Below, one piece after another: positions 5,427 to 14,171 of a stretch of DNA of 15,582 nucleotides. Source of the DNA: Hyphomicrobiales bacterium (lineage in GTDB: Bacteria; Pseudomonadota; Alphaproteobacteria; Rhizobiales; Xanthobacteraceae); NCBI GenBank assembly GCA_003164375.1, contig PLTE01000230.1, positions 1 to 15,582 on the forward strand, in the 5' to 3' direction. Each line of letters begins with the position of its first letter. Position 1 is the first letter of the stretch. The notes under the pieces are model-generated. The model was given only the letters and a program-made list of their open reading frames with translations. It was not told the DNA's origin and searched no databases. Made by a program: the position numbers and the translations under genes.

Positions 5427-7819
5427 TGCGGGCGCGTCGTCTGCGATTGTGTTTTGGCGTCTTGCAGTGCCTGCCAGATGCTCGCCGGCGTCAACGGCAT
5501 ATCGACGTGGCGAATGCCGTGCTCGGCGAGCGCATCCATTACGGCGTTCATGATCGACGTCAGCGCGCCGGCGCAACCGGCCTCGCCGCAACCCTTGACG
5601 CCAAGCGGATTGGTCGTCGCCGGCGCCGGATGATCGGCGAGCACGAATGACGGCACATCGGCCGCGCGCGGCATCGCGTAATCCATGAACGAGCCGGTGA
5701 GCAGCTGGCCCTCGCTGTCGTAGACAGTCCTTTCCATGAGTGCCTGGCCGATACCTTGCACGACGCCGCCGTGGAGCTGGCCCGCGACGATCATCGGATT
5801 GACGACCGTGCCGAAGTCGTTGACACAATTATACGCGACCACGTCGACAGAGCCGGTTTCGGGGTCGATTTCGACCTCGGCAATATGGCAGCCGTTGGGA
5901 AATGTCGATGCGGTGGGTCCGTCGCTGACGTGATCGACGTCGAGCGATCGCGGCGCTTCGGCGGGCAGGTTGAGACCGCCGCGCAGCTGCTGCGCCAGGT
6001 CCATGATCGAGACCGCGCGATCGGTGCCGACAATGACGAAACGGCCGTGCTCAAAAGCGATATCGGACGTGGCGCTCTCGAGCACGTAGCTTGCGACTTC
6101 CTTGCCCTTCTCGACGACCTTCGCGGCGGCTTCGACAATCGCCGTACCGGAATGTATGAGCGATTTCGAGCCGCCGGAACCGCCGCCGGCGATCAACCGA
6201 TCGCTGTCGCCCTGCAGCAGGGATATTTTCTCGAATGGAACACCGAGCTGCGCGCTCAGGACTTGGGCGAACGGCGTGGCATGGCCCATGGCGAAATCGA
6301 GCGTACCGGTGGTGAGCGTCACGGTGCCGTCGGGGTTAAAGGTAATGCCGGCGAGTTCCTTCGACGGCGGCGCCGTGACCTCGAGGAAATTACCGATGCC
6401 GAGCCCGCGCAGCTTGCCGCGCTTTTTGCTCTCGCGCTTGCGCTTGGCGAAACCCTTGCCGTCGGCGAGCTCGAAGGCTTGCTTGGTCAGCGCCGCGAAG
6501 TCGCCGCTGTCGTAGGTCACAGCCGACGCGGTCTTCTTCGGCAATTCCTGCGGTCGGATTTGATTGCGCCGGCGCAATGTCAGACGGTCGATACCCATTT
6601 CGGCCGCAGCCGCGTCGATCAGCCGCTCCATGTAGTAATTGCCTTCGGGCCGGCCGGCGCCACGATAGGCCGACACATGCGACGTGTTGGTGAAGACGCA
6701 TTTGGTCGCGACCTCTATCAGCGGCGTGCGGTACATGCCCTGCACGTTCTTCACCGCATTGATGGTGCCGGGCATCGGCGCGACGGGCGAGAGGTAGGCG
6801 CCCATATTGGCGAAGCTGGTCAGCCGGACGGCGAGAAAATGGCCGTCGGCGTCAAGCGCGAGCTCGGCGGTGACGTCGTGATTGCGCCCGTGACTGTCGG
6901 AAACGAAACTTCCCGATCGGTCGTCGGTCCACTTGACCGGCCGACCCAATGTGCGTGCGGCGTGCAAGACGCAGATATATTCCGGAAACACCGCGGCTTT
7001 CATGCCGAACGAGCCGCCGACCTGGCCGGTCAGGATATGGACGTCCTTTGCCGCAACTCCCATCGCCTCGGCGATATTGGCCCGCATGCCGAACACGCCC
7101 TGCGATCCAACGTAAAGCGTGAAGCGATTGCCGTCGTACGAGCCTAGCGCCGCACGCGGCTCCATGGCGGCGACGACGAGCCGGCTGTTGACGAGCTTTA
7201 ATGTCGTGACGTGGGCGGCCGTCGCAAACGCCGCCCGCACCGCCTCGGCGTCGCCGAAGTGGTAGTCGAGCGAGACGTTATGCGGGACGTCATCGTAAAG
7301 CTGCGGCGCACCGTCCTGCGCGGCGTCTTCCGCCGAGGTGATGGCGGCAAGCGGCTCGATTTCGATATGCACCGCTTCCGCCGCATCCTTGGCTTGAAGC
7401 AGCGTCTCGGCGACGACCACGGCGACCGGATCGCCGACATAGCGCACCTTGTCTTTGGCCAGCGCTTCGCGCAACGGCTTCTTCATCGGCGTGCCGTCGC
7501 GATTGTTGAACGGCACGACGCATTTAAGCGGTCCGTAGCCCTTCAGATCGGCACTGGTAAAAACGCCGAGTACGCCAGGCATTTTCGCTGCGGCCTCCGT
7601 CTGGATGGCGCGGATGAGGCCATGGGCGTTCTGGCTGCGAATCATCACAGCGTAAGCTTGGCCAGGGAGGCTGACATCGTCGGTATAGCGGCCTAAGCCG
7701 CGCAGCAGCATCGGATCTTCGGTGCGCGGCACCGATTGTCCAACGGCATATTTCTCGATCGCTAATCTGTCGGCCGTTAATTCGTCCGCCCGATCGGTCG
7801 CGAACTGCTGCAAATTCAT
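5423..7819 (-). CDS. CoxL-like molybdenum hydroxylase large subunit (xanthine dehydrogenase family)
   Basis: A 798-residue molybdopterin-cytosine-dinucleotide-binding subunit of the xanthine dehydrogenase/aldehyde oxidase/CO dehydrogenase family. The N-terminal aldehyde oxidase a/b hammerhead domain spans roughly residues 25-150 (RTEDPMLLRGLGRYTDDV), followed by the cofactor-binding domains (QVGGSFGMK, AYRGAGR at 384-390) and the catalytic Glu746 in GVKGCGEAGCAG. AYRGAGR rather than AYRCSFR marks the form II, CoxL-like group, so aerobic CO oxidation should not be assumed; the substrate is unknown. Length is normal for the family. The FAD (CoxM-like) and 2Fe-2S (CoxS-like) partner subunits are absent from the neighbourhood and must be encoded elsewhere. 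The MFS gene follows with a 4-bp overlap. ATG 7819 has only a weak GGGA-type ribosome site. Confidence 0.94.
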   Translation of the reverse strand: MNLQQFATDRADELTADRLAIEKYAVGQSVPRTEDPMLLRGLGRYTDDVSLPGQAYAVMIRSQNAHGLIRAIQTEAAAKMPGVLGVFTSADLKGYGPLKCVVPFNNRDGTPMKKPLREALAKDKVRYVGDPVAVVVAETLLQAKDAAEAVHIEIEPLAAITSAEDAAQDGAPQLYDDVPHNVSLDYHFGDAEAVRAAFATAAHVTTLKLVNSRLVVAAMEPRAALGSYDGNRFTLYVGSQGVFGMRANIAEAMGVAAKDVHILTGQVGGSFGMKAAVFPEYICVLHAARTLGRPVKWTDDRSGSFVSDSHGRNHDVTAELALDADGHFLAVRLTSFANMGAYLSPVAPMPGTINAVKNVQGMYRTPLIEVATKCVFTNTSHVSAYRGAGRPEGNYYMERLIDAAAAEMGIDRLTLRRRNQIRPQELPKKTASAVTYDSGDFAALTKQAFELADGKGFAKRKRESKKRGKLRGLGIGNFLEVTAPPSKELAGITFNPDGTVTLTTGTLDFAMGHATPFAQVLSAQLGVPFEKISLLQGDSDRLIAGGGSGGSKSLIHSGTAIVEAAAKVVEKGKEVASYVLESATSDIAFEHGRFVIVGTDRAVSIMDLAQQLRGGLNLPAEAPRSLDVDHVSDGPTASTFPNGCHIAEVEIDPETGSVDVVAYNCVNDFGTVVNPMIVAGQLHGGVVQGIGQALMERTVYDSEGQLLTGSFMDYAMPRAADVPSFVLADHPAPATTNPLGVKGCGEAGCAGALTSIMNAVMDALAEHGIRHVDMPLTPASIWQALQDAKTQSQTTRPQ

Positions 7820-7851
7820 GACGATTCAATCCCGTAAGCGGCGGTAAAAGT

Positions 7852-7880
7852 GACATAATGGACTTGATGCAGCCCGGCAA
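7852..7880 (-). promoter_or_regulatory. Weak candidate promoter for the hydroxylase-MFS operon
   Basis: On the minus strand TTGCCG (7880-7875) is separated by 17 bp from TATGTC (7857-7852), about 33 bp before the ATG at 7819. Spacing is ideal but both boxes are partial matches. It lies in the 230-bp divergent gap shared with the ppx-like gene. The -35 box falls within CCCGG...CCGGG arms (7873-7890), too short to call an operator. Confidence 0.25.
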
Positions 7881-8049
7881 CTGGACCGGGAACATGGCTC
7901 ATCCGCCAAAGATAGGCAGTCGAAACCACAGTATTGCCCTCCCACGCGCCCCTGTTACAGTTCATTCGATTTGGGACTTGAACAATAGACCGCATCCGTC
8001 GAGCCCAGCCGAGAGCTCTGGGGTTCCGGTGCGGCGGGAAGGCTTTTGG

Positions 8050-9192
8050 ATGGACGACGAGGCTCCGCCGCCGGGCGGCCTCGACGCCAATGGGATCGCG
8101 CGCAAGACGACTGCGCACGGTACCCGCTGGGGTCGCCGAACGCCGTATGGACTGCGTCGCGATAGCGACCGTCGCGACGACTGGCGTGCGCCTGAGAATC
8201 GTCCCGGCGCCACCTATGCGGCACTCGATCTCGGCACCAACAATTGCCGACTCTTGATCGCGCGACCGACCGCGGACGGCTTCCGCGTCGTCGATGCTTT
8301 TTCCCGCATCATCCGCTTGGGCGAAGGCGTCGCGGCGTCCCGCCGCATCAGCGAGGCAGCGATCAGACGCGCGGTCGCGGCACTGTTGGTCTGTCGCGAC
8401 AAGATGCGGGCGCGGGGCGTGAGTCGCGCGCGGCTGATCGCCACCGAGGCCTGTCGCGCGGCGGAGAACGGCGTTGAATTCCGCACGCGTGTCGCCCGCG
8501 AGGCCGGCCTCGAGCTTGAGATCATCGATGCCGCGACGGAGGCTCGCCTCGCGGCCACCGGTTGCACCGAACTGTTCGATCCGGCGTCGAACGGCGTCAT
8601 CCTGTTCGACATTGGTGGTGGATCGTCCGAACTGGTGCGGCTCAATCGGTCCGGATTAGGCCGGCCGCAATCCGGCCGGCGCGGTCCGCCCGCGCCCGAC
8701 ATCGCCGGCTGGGCTTCGCTGCCGGTCGGCGTTGTCACGCTGGCCGAGCGCTACGGCGGCAAGGTCGTGTCGCGCGAAATCTATGACGCCATGGTGGACG
8801 ATGTCTCAGCCTTCGTCGATAAGTTCGCGACCGATCATGGCAGCGACCTCGGCGACTTCCATATGCTCGGCACCTCGGGCACGGTGACTACGATCGCTGG
8901 AGTTTTTCTGCGGTTGCGGCGTTACGACCGGCGGCGCGTCGACGGCTGCTGGCTGTCCGATGACGAGATTTCGGGCGTGGTCGCCGAGCTCCTGGCGATG
9001 AGCTTTGACGAACGCGCCGCCAACCCCTGCATCGGCGCCGAGCGCGCCGACCTTGTGCTGGCCGGCTGTGCCATCCTCGACGCCATCCGGCGCGCGTTTC
9101 CCTGCCAAAGGCTGCGTGTCGCCGATCGCGGCCTGCGCGAGGGCATGCTGGTCGAGATGATGCGCGAAGACGGCGTCTGGGGCGAGGCCTGA
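8050..9192 (+). CDS. Ppx/GppA family phosphatase
   Basis: A 380-residue exopolyphosphatase / guanosine pentaphosphate phosphohydrolase family protein with the ASKHA fold, probably removing phosphate from polyphosphate or pppGpp in the cytoplasm. Phosphate-1 motif ALDLGTNNCRLL (Asp60), ATEACR, the conserved Glu in TEARL (Glu164, corresponding to E. coli Ppx Glu121 by my alignment), phosphate-2 motif DIGGGSSE (Asp187) and LGTSGTVTTIAG are visible. It ends after the two catalytic domains and lacks the C-terminal helical domains of the long E. coli enzyme, as in many alphaproteobacteria. Residues 1-56 are a Gly/Arg/Asp-rich, probably disordered extension. ATG 8050 is chosen because GGGAAGG lies 7 bases ahead; the frame stays open upstream to 7858. 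rlmE follows after 5 bp. Confidence 0.93.
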   Translation: MDDEAPPPGGLDANGIARKTTAHGTRWGRRTPYGLRRDSDRRDDWRAPENRPGATYAALDLGTNNCRLLIARPTADGFRVVDAFSRIIRLGEGVAASRRISEAAIRRAVAALLVCRDKMRARGVSRARLIATEACRAAENGVEFRTRVAREAGLELEIIDAATEARLAATGCTELFDPASNGVILFDIGGGSSELVRLNRSGLGRPQSGRRGPPAPDIAGWASLPVGVVTLAERYGGKVVSREIYDAMVDDVSAFVDKFATDHGSDLGDFHMLGTSGTVTTIAGVFLRLRRYDRRRVDGCWLSDDEISGVVAELLAMSFDERAANPCIGAERADLVLAGCAILDAIRRAFPCQRLRVADRGLREGMLVEMMREDGVWGEA

Positions 9193-9197
9193 CCGTC

Positions 9198-9851
9198 ATG
9201 AAACACCTGAAGGACCAGAAGTCCCGCACGTTGTCATCGCGCACTTGGCTCGAGCGTCAGATCAGCGATCCCTATGTGGCGCGCGCCAAGCGCGAGGGTT
9301 TTCGCTCGCGCGCCGCCTATAAGCTCGCCGAACTCGACGACAAATATCGTGTGCTGAAGGCAGGCGCCCGCGTCGTCGATCTTGGCGCGGCGCCCGGTGG
9401 GTGGAGCGAGATCGCCGCGCAGCGCATCGGAGCAAAAGGGCGCGTGATCGCGCTCGATATTCTCGAGTTCAAACCAATGCTGGGCGTCGAATTCATCAAA
9501 CTCGATTTCCTCGACAATACGGCGCCGGAACGGCTCAAGGCGATGCTGGGTGGCAAAGCCGATGTCGTGCTTTCCGATATGGCGGCTAATGCCACCGGCC
9601 ACCGCAAGACCGATCACTTGCGCATCATGGCGCTCGCCGAGGCCGCGGTTGCCTTTGCGCGCGAGGTTTTGGCCGAAGGCGGTTCATTCCTCTGCAAGGT
9701 CCTGCAGGGTGGGACGGAATCCGTGCTTCTTGCCGAACTCAAGCGCGACTTCGAGAGTGTCAGGCACGTCAAGCCGCCGGCGAGCCGCAGCGATTCGGCC
9801 GAGCTTTATCTATTGGCGCGCGGTTTCCGCCGTGTCGGCAAGCAGCCTTAA
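9198..9851 (+). CDS. rlmE: 23S rRNA (uridine-2'-O-)methyltransferase RlmE
   Basis: A 217-residue FtsJ/RrmJ-type enzyme that methylates the 2'-OH of the conserved A-loop uridine of 23S rRNA (U2552 in E. coli), aiding assembly of the large ribosomal subunit. The N-terminus carries the typical SRTWLERQ and DPYVARAKREGFRSRAAYKL. The SAM-binding motif is DLGAAPGGWS (61-70). The catalytic K-D-K-E tetrad is Lys42, Asp127 (SDMAAN), Lys167 (CKVLQG) and Glu202 (SAELYLLA), all present. It starts 5 bp after the Ppx/GppA gene, whose last codons supply a GGCGAGG ribosome site, so the pair is almost certainly one transcript. Its stop is only 6 bp from the stop of the opposing MFS gene, leaving no room for a separate terminator. 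Confidence 0.97.
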   Translation: MKHLKDQKSRTLSSRTWLERQISDPYVARAKREGFRSRAAYKLAELDDKYRVLKAGARVVDLGAAPGGWSEIAAQRIGAKGRVIALDILEFKPMLGVEFIKLDFLDNTAPERLKAMLGGKADVVLSDMAANATGHRKTDHLRIMALAEAAVAFAREVLAEGGSFLCKVLQGGTESVLLAELKRDFESVRHVKPPASRSDSAELYLLARGFRRVGKQP

Positions 9852-9857
9852 GACGGC

Positions 9858-11348
9858 CTAGGCTTTCTCAGTCCCCGCATCCTTTGCCGCCACCTTGCGC
9901 CCGGAAAGCTCGGCGCCGGCGTCAGGCGCGAGACGGAAAAAGATCAAGGCCGCGCTGGCCGAAAGCAATCCTACGACGAGAAATGCCGGCGGGAAATCAG
10001 TCGCACCCATCGTCGCCGAATGCTTGAGCCGCAGCGTGATCTCGACGACCAGCGCGCCGACGGCGACGCCGGTCGACAGCGACAATTGCTGCGCCACCGC
10101 CACCATCGTGGTCGCACGGCTCATCTTGGGCTGCTCGATCTCGGCGTAAGCGATGGTGTTGATGCCGGTGAATTGCAACGATCGAAAGAATCCGCCCGAA
10201 AGCAGGATGACGATCATCGCCCAAAACGGCATGCCGGGCAGGAAAGTCGCGCAAGCCGCGAGAAAGGCGCTGCTGAGGAGTGCGTTGTAGAGCAGCACAT
10301 TGCGGTAGCCGAAATGTTTGAGCACGCGCACGACCGCAGCCTTCATGAACATCGAGCCCACCGCGGTGGTAAAGGTGATGAGCCCGGATTGGAACGGCGT
10401 CAGATCGAAGCCGATTTGTAAGAGCAGCGGCAGCAGGAAGGGCAGGGCACCGATGCCGAGCCGAAACAGAAAGCCGCCGAAAATGCTGGCGCGGAAGGTC
10501 GGCAGCTTGAGCAAAGTGAGGTCGAGGATCGGCGCAGGCGTGCGATTGGCGTGGAGGACATAGGCCACGGCCGAAACGGTGCCGACGCAAAGCAGTGTCG
10601 CGACAATCCCTGGCGGCAGGAATTCGAGCCCCAGGGCGGACAGGCCGAACGCAAGGCCGGCAATAGCGAGAGCCGACTGCACGAATCCGACAAAGTCGAA
10701 CGGGTCATGGTGTTCGATCCGCACATTCGCGATGTAGCGCGACGCCAGCGCGATGCCGACGAGGCCGATCGGCACGTTGATCAGAAAGATCCAATGCCAT
10801 GAGGCATAGGTCGTGATGAAGCCGCCGAGCGGCGGGCCGCAGATCGGGCCGATCAGCGCCGGCATGGTCACGAGCGCCATGGCATTGACCAGGAGCCTCT
10901 TGTCGATGCTGCGCACCATGATGAGGCGGCCGACCGGCGTCATCATCGCGCCGCCCATGCCTTGGACGATGCGGCCGAATACGAATTGCTCGAGCGAGCG
11001 CGACGCGGCGCAGCCGATCGAGCCGAGGACGAACACCGCAATGGCGAGGCGGAAGACATTGCGGGCGCCGAAGCGGTCCGCGGTCCAGCCGCTCGCCGGG
11101 ATGCAGATGGCGAGCGACAGCAGGTAGGAGGTGACGGCGAGCTTCAAGGCCAGTGGGTTGGTGCCGAGCGCGCGTGCAATGGCGGGGAGCGACGTCGCGA
11201 TCACCGTCGAATCCATGTTCTCCATGAACAGCGCCGTGGCGACGATCAGCGGCACGATGCGGTCATAGGGATTCGACGGCAACTGAGGTTGCGGGCTCAC
11301 TTCCAGCGGTTTGGCGGGCTTGCCGTCGAGCGTGTCGAGCGAATTCAT
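9858..11348 (-). CDS. DHA2-type MFS drug exporter, 14-helix
   Basis: A 496-residue inner-membrane transporter resembling the EmrB/QacA (DHA2, 14-helix) drug:proton antiporters. Helix 1 carries the MENMDSTVIATSLPAIA signature (motif D1), the loop after helix 2 the motif A variant GWTADRFGARNVF, and helix 5 the antiporter motif C, GPICGPPLGGFI. A hydrophilic tail of about 25 residues precedes helix 1. The substrate is unknown, and no EmrA-like adaptor or TetR/MarR regulator is adjacent. The start at 11348 is favoured because the 34 upstream in-frame residues are basic and unlike the family, although the Shine-Dalgarno is weak. It is convergent with rlmE and divergent from guaB, with which it shares a 229-bp intergenic region. 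Confidence 0.93.
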   Translation of the reverse strand: MNSLDTLDGKPAKPLEVSPQPQLPSNPYDRIVPLIVATALFMENMDSTVIATSLPAIARALGTNPLALKLAVTSYLLSLAICIPASGWTADRFGARNVFRLAIAVFVLGSIGCAASRSLEQFVFGRIVQGMGGAMMTPVGRLIMVRSIDKRLLVNAMALVTMPALIGPICGPPLGGFITTYASWHWIFLINVPIGLVGIALASRYIANVRIEHHDPFDFVGFVQSALAIAGLAFGLSALGLEFLPPGIVATLLCVGTVSAVAYVLHANRTPAPILDLTLLKLPTFRASIFGGFLFRLGIGALPFLLPLLLQIGFDLTPFQSGLITFTTAVGSMFMKAAVVRVLKHFGYRNVLLYNALLSSAFLAACATFLPGMPFWAMIVILLSGGFFRSLQFTGINTIAYAEIEQPKMSRATTMVAVAQQLSLSTGVAVGALVVEITLRLKHSATMGATDFPPAFLVVGLLSASAALIFFRLAPDAGAELSGRKVAAKDAGTEKA

Positions 11349-11414
11349 GGCCGGCACTTGGCCGCTTCTCGGGTAGCTTTTTCGACCATGGCGATTCCAT
11401 CCCCGTTTTTCCCC

Positions 11415-11444
11415 TTGGCGTTTATCCTGGGGTCTATCAATTAT
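11415..11444 (+). promoter_or_regulatory. Candidate guaB promoter
   Basis: TTGGCG (11415-11420) and AATTAT (11439-11444) with an 18-bp spacer are the best sigma70-like pair in the gap between the exporter and guaB; each matches four of six consensus bases. Transcription from here would give a leader of about 125 bases containing the hairpin at 11496-11522. Confidence 0.28.
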
Positions 11445-11495
11445 GGCCAAGGCATGCTATCGACCGCCGCCAACCCAAAAGCGGGTCATCGAGTC

Positions 11496-11522
11496 GGGCG
11501 GGGGAACAAGTTCCACTCGCCC
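11496..11522 (+). promoter_or_regulatory. Hairpin or inverted repeat in the guaB leader
   Basis: GGGCG/CGCCC outer arms and GGAAC/GTTCC inner arms form a two-part stem separated by a small internal loop, 55 bp before the guaB start. It could be an RNA structure in the leader or a protein-binding palindrome (GGAACAAGTTCC at its centre). No T-run follows, so a terminator is unlikely. Confidence 0.3.
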
Positions 11523-11577
11523 ATAAGGCGTCACCCCGATGCGACGGCCCACCATTTCGGGTCTCGCGGAGTTGGCA

Positions 11578-13083
<1,506 letters not shown>

Positions 13084-13090
13084 ATCTCCG

Positions 13091-13645
13091 ATGACCAGCG
13101 CGACTGCGGATCCGTTCGCGAAAATACGCGCCGCCACGAATTCTCATCGCGCGCGGCACGGCTGCAACGCTTATCCATATGACAACGGTCCGCTGTTGGC
13201 GGCCTTGGCGGCGGCCGCCAACGCGCGCCGTATTGTCGAATTGGGCACCGCGCTGGGCTATACGGCGCTGTCGTTTGCATCGGGCGCGCCGGGCGCCACC
13301 GTCGATACGATCGAGGGCGATCCAGAGCATGTGGGCCTTGCCCGCGAAAATATCGCGGCCGCCGCCATGGATCACCGCGTCATCGTTCACGAAGGCGATT
13401 TTGCCGTCGTCTTGCCGACGCTCGATCCCGGCTATGACGTCGCCTTCTTCGACGGCGGCGCGCCGGTGCCGGCGCTGCACAAGACGCTGCGCGGGCTTTT
13501 ACGCACCGGCGGCACGCTGATCACCGCCAATCTCAATCACGGCGGCGCGGCAGAAGCCGTGCGCAAGGCGTTGTTCGACGGCAAAACCTGGCGCAGCGCG
13601 TTGGTCGACGAACACGGCGAAACGGCGATCAGCGTCAAGCTTTAG
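13091..13645 (+). CDS. Class I SAM-dependent methyltransferase, 184 aa
   Basis: A small Rossmann-fold methyltransferase resembling the predicted O-methyltransferases of the YrrM type (COG4122). Motif I is VELGTALGYTALSFA (about residues 47-61), followed by the acidic ribose-binding TIEGDPEH and the strand YDVAFFDGG. The C-terminal part has GGTLITANLNHGG in place of the more usual D-N motif after the fourth strand. The substrate cannot be predicted. It starts 7 bp after guaB and is followed at 33 bp by the MAPEG gene, so it probably rides on the guaB transcript. The in-frame opening that runs upstream into guaB is only a shadow; ATG 13091 gives the expected length. Confidence 0.85.
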   Translation: MTSATADPFAKIRAATNSHRARHGCNAYPYDNGPLLAALAAAANARRIVELGTALGYTALSFASGAPGATVDTIEGDPEHVGLARENIAAAAMDHRVIVHEGDFAVVLPTLDPGYDVAFFDGGAPVPALHKTLRGLLRTGGTLITANLNHGGAAEAVRKALFDGKTWRSALVDEHGETAISVKL

Positions 13646-13678
13646 GTTTGTCGCAACTCATCTAGCGGGGATGCACCA

Positions 13679-14110
13679 ATGACGGTCCAAGAAATCCTGC
13701 TACCGCTGTTCGTCGAGGTGGTCCTCACCTTTGCGCTGCTGTTCTGGCTCGCTCCGTTGCGCGCGCGCGACTTTAACGCGGGCATCGCCCGGCCGGACAA
13801 TGTCGCCCTGCGCGAGCCGAACTGGGCGCCGCGCACGCTGCAGGTCGCCTATGCATATTCCAACCAATTCGAGCTGCCCGTCCTGTTCTACATTCTGACG
13901 ATTCTCGCTTACATCACGCATCTCGCCGGCGTCATCTTCGTGGTGCTGGCCTGGATATTCGTGGTGTTTCGTTATCTGCAGGCTTACGTGCATGTGACGA
14001 GCAATAAAGTCCGTCTGCGCGGCGCATTTTTTGGGATTTCGGCGATAGCACTTGCCATCAACTGGACGATCTACATTTTCGAAGTGCTGACGCTGCCGCG
14101 CCCATTGTAA
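13679..14110 (+). CDS. MAPEG family integral membrane protein
   Basis: A 143-residue four-helix membrane protein of the MAPEG family (membrane-associated proteins in eicosanoid and glutathione metabolism). Helices lie at about 6-25, 65-80, 82-97 and 116-136. The segment NQFELPVLFYIL at the start of helix 2 and YLQAYVHVTSNKVRLRGAFF after helix 3 are the family signatures. Bacterial members may conjugate glutathione or reduce peroxides in the membrane, but most, including those beside gua genes, have no proven role. The ATG has GCGGGG 8 bases ahead. It belongs to the same-direction cluster running from guaB to guaA. Confidence 0.93.
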   Translation: MTVQEILLPLFVEVVLTFALLFWLAPLRARDFNAGIARPDNVALREPNWAPRTLQVAYAYSNQFELPVLFYILTILAYITHLAGVIFVVLAWIFVVFRYLQAYVHVTSNKVRLRGAFFGISAIALAINWTIYIFEVLTLPRPL

Positions 14111-14120
14111 GGATTGAACG

Positions 14121-14171
14121 ATGCCGCTCGACATCTGGTGTTCCACCGCTCCGCGCAAGTCTCTCTTATGA
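14121..14171 (+). CDS. Possible 16-aa leader peptide coupled to the rsmB-like gene
   Basis: ATG at 14121 follows AAGGA (14109-14113) at an ideal 7-base distance and encodes MPLDIWCSTAPRKSLL. Its TGA at 14169-14171 overlaps the ATG of the RsmB-like gene as ATGA. The RsmB-like start has no ribosome site of its own, so ribosomes finishing this ORF could reinitiate there. Seen directly: spacing, overlap and frame. Translation and coupling are inferred. The alternative is that translation starts at an in-frame TTG (14114). Confidence 0.38.
   Translation: MPLDIWCSTAPRKSLL

Noticed and set aside
5756..7147. 463-codon plus-strand frame
   Set aside because: Antisense shadow of the molybdenum hydroxylase, whose motifs are unambiguous; long shadows are normal at this G+C content.
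5423..7819. Aerobic carbon monoxide dehydrogenase (coxL)
   Set aside because: The active-site motif is AYRGAGR, not AYRCSFR, and coxM and coxS are absent, so CO oxidation is not supported.
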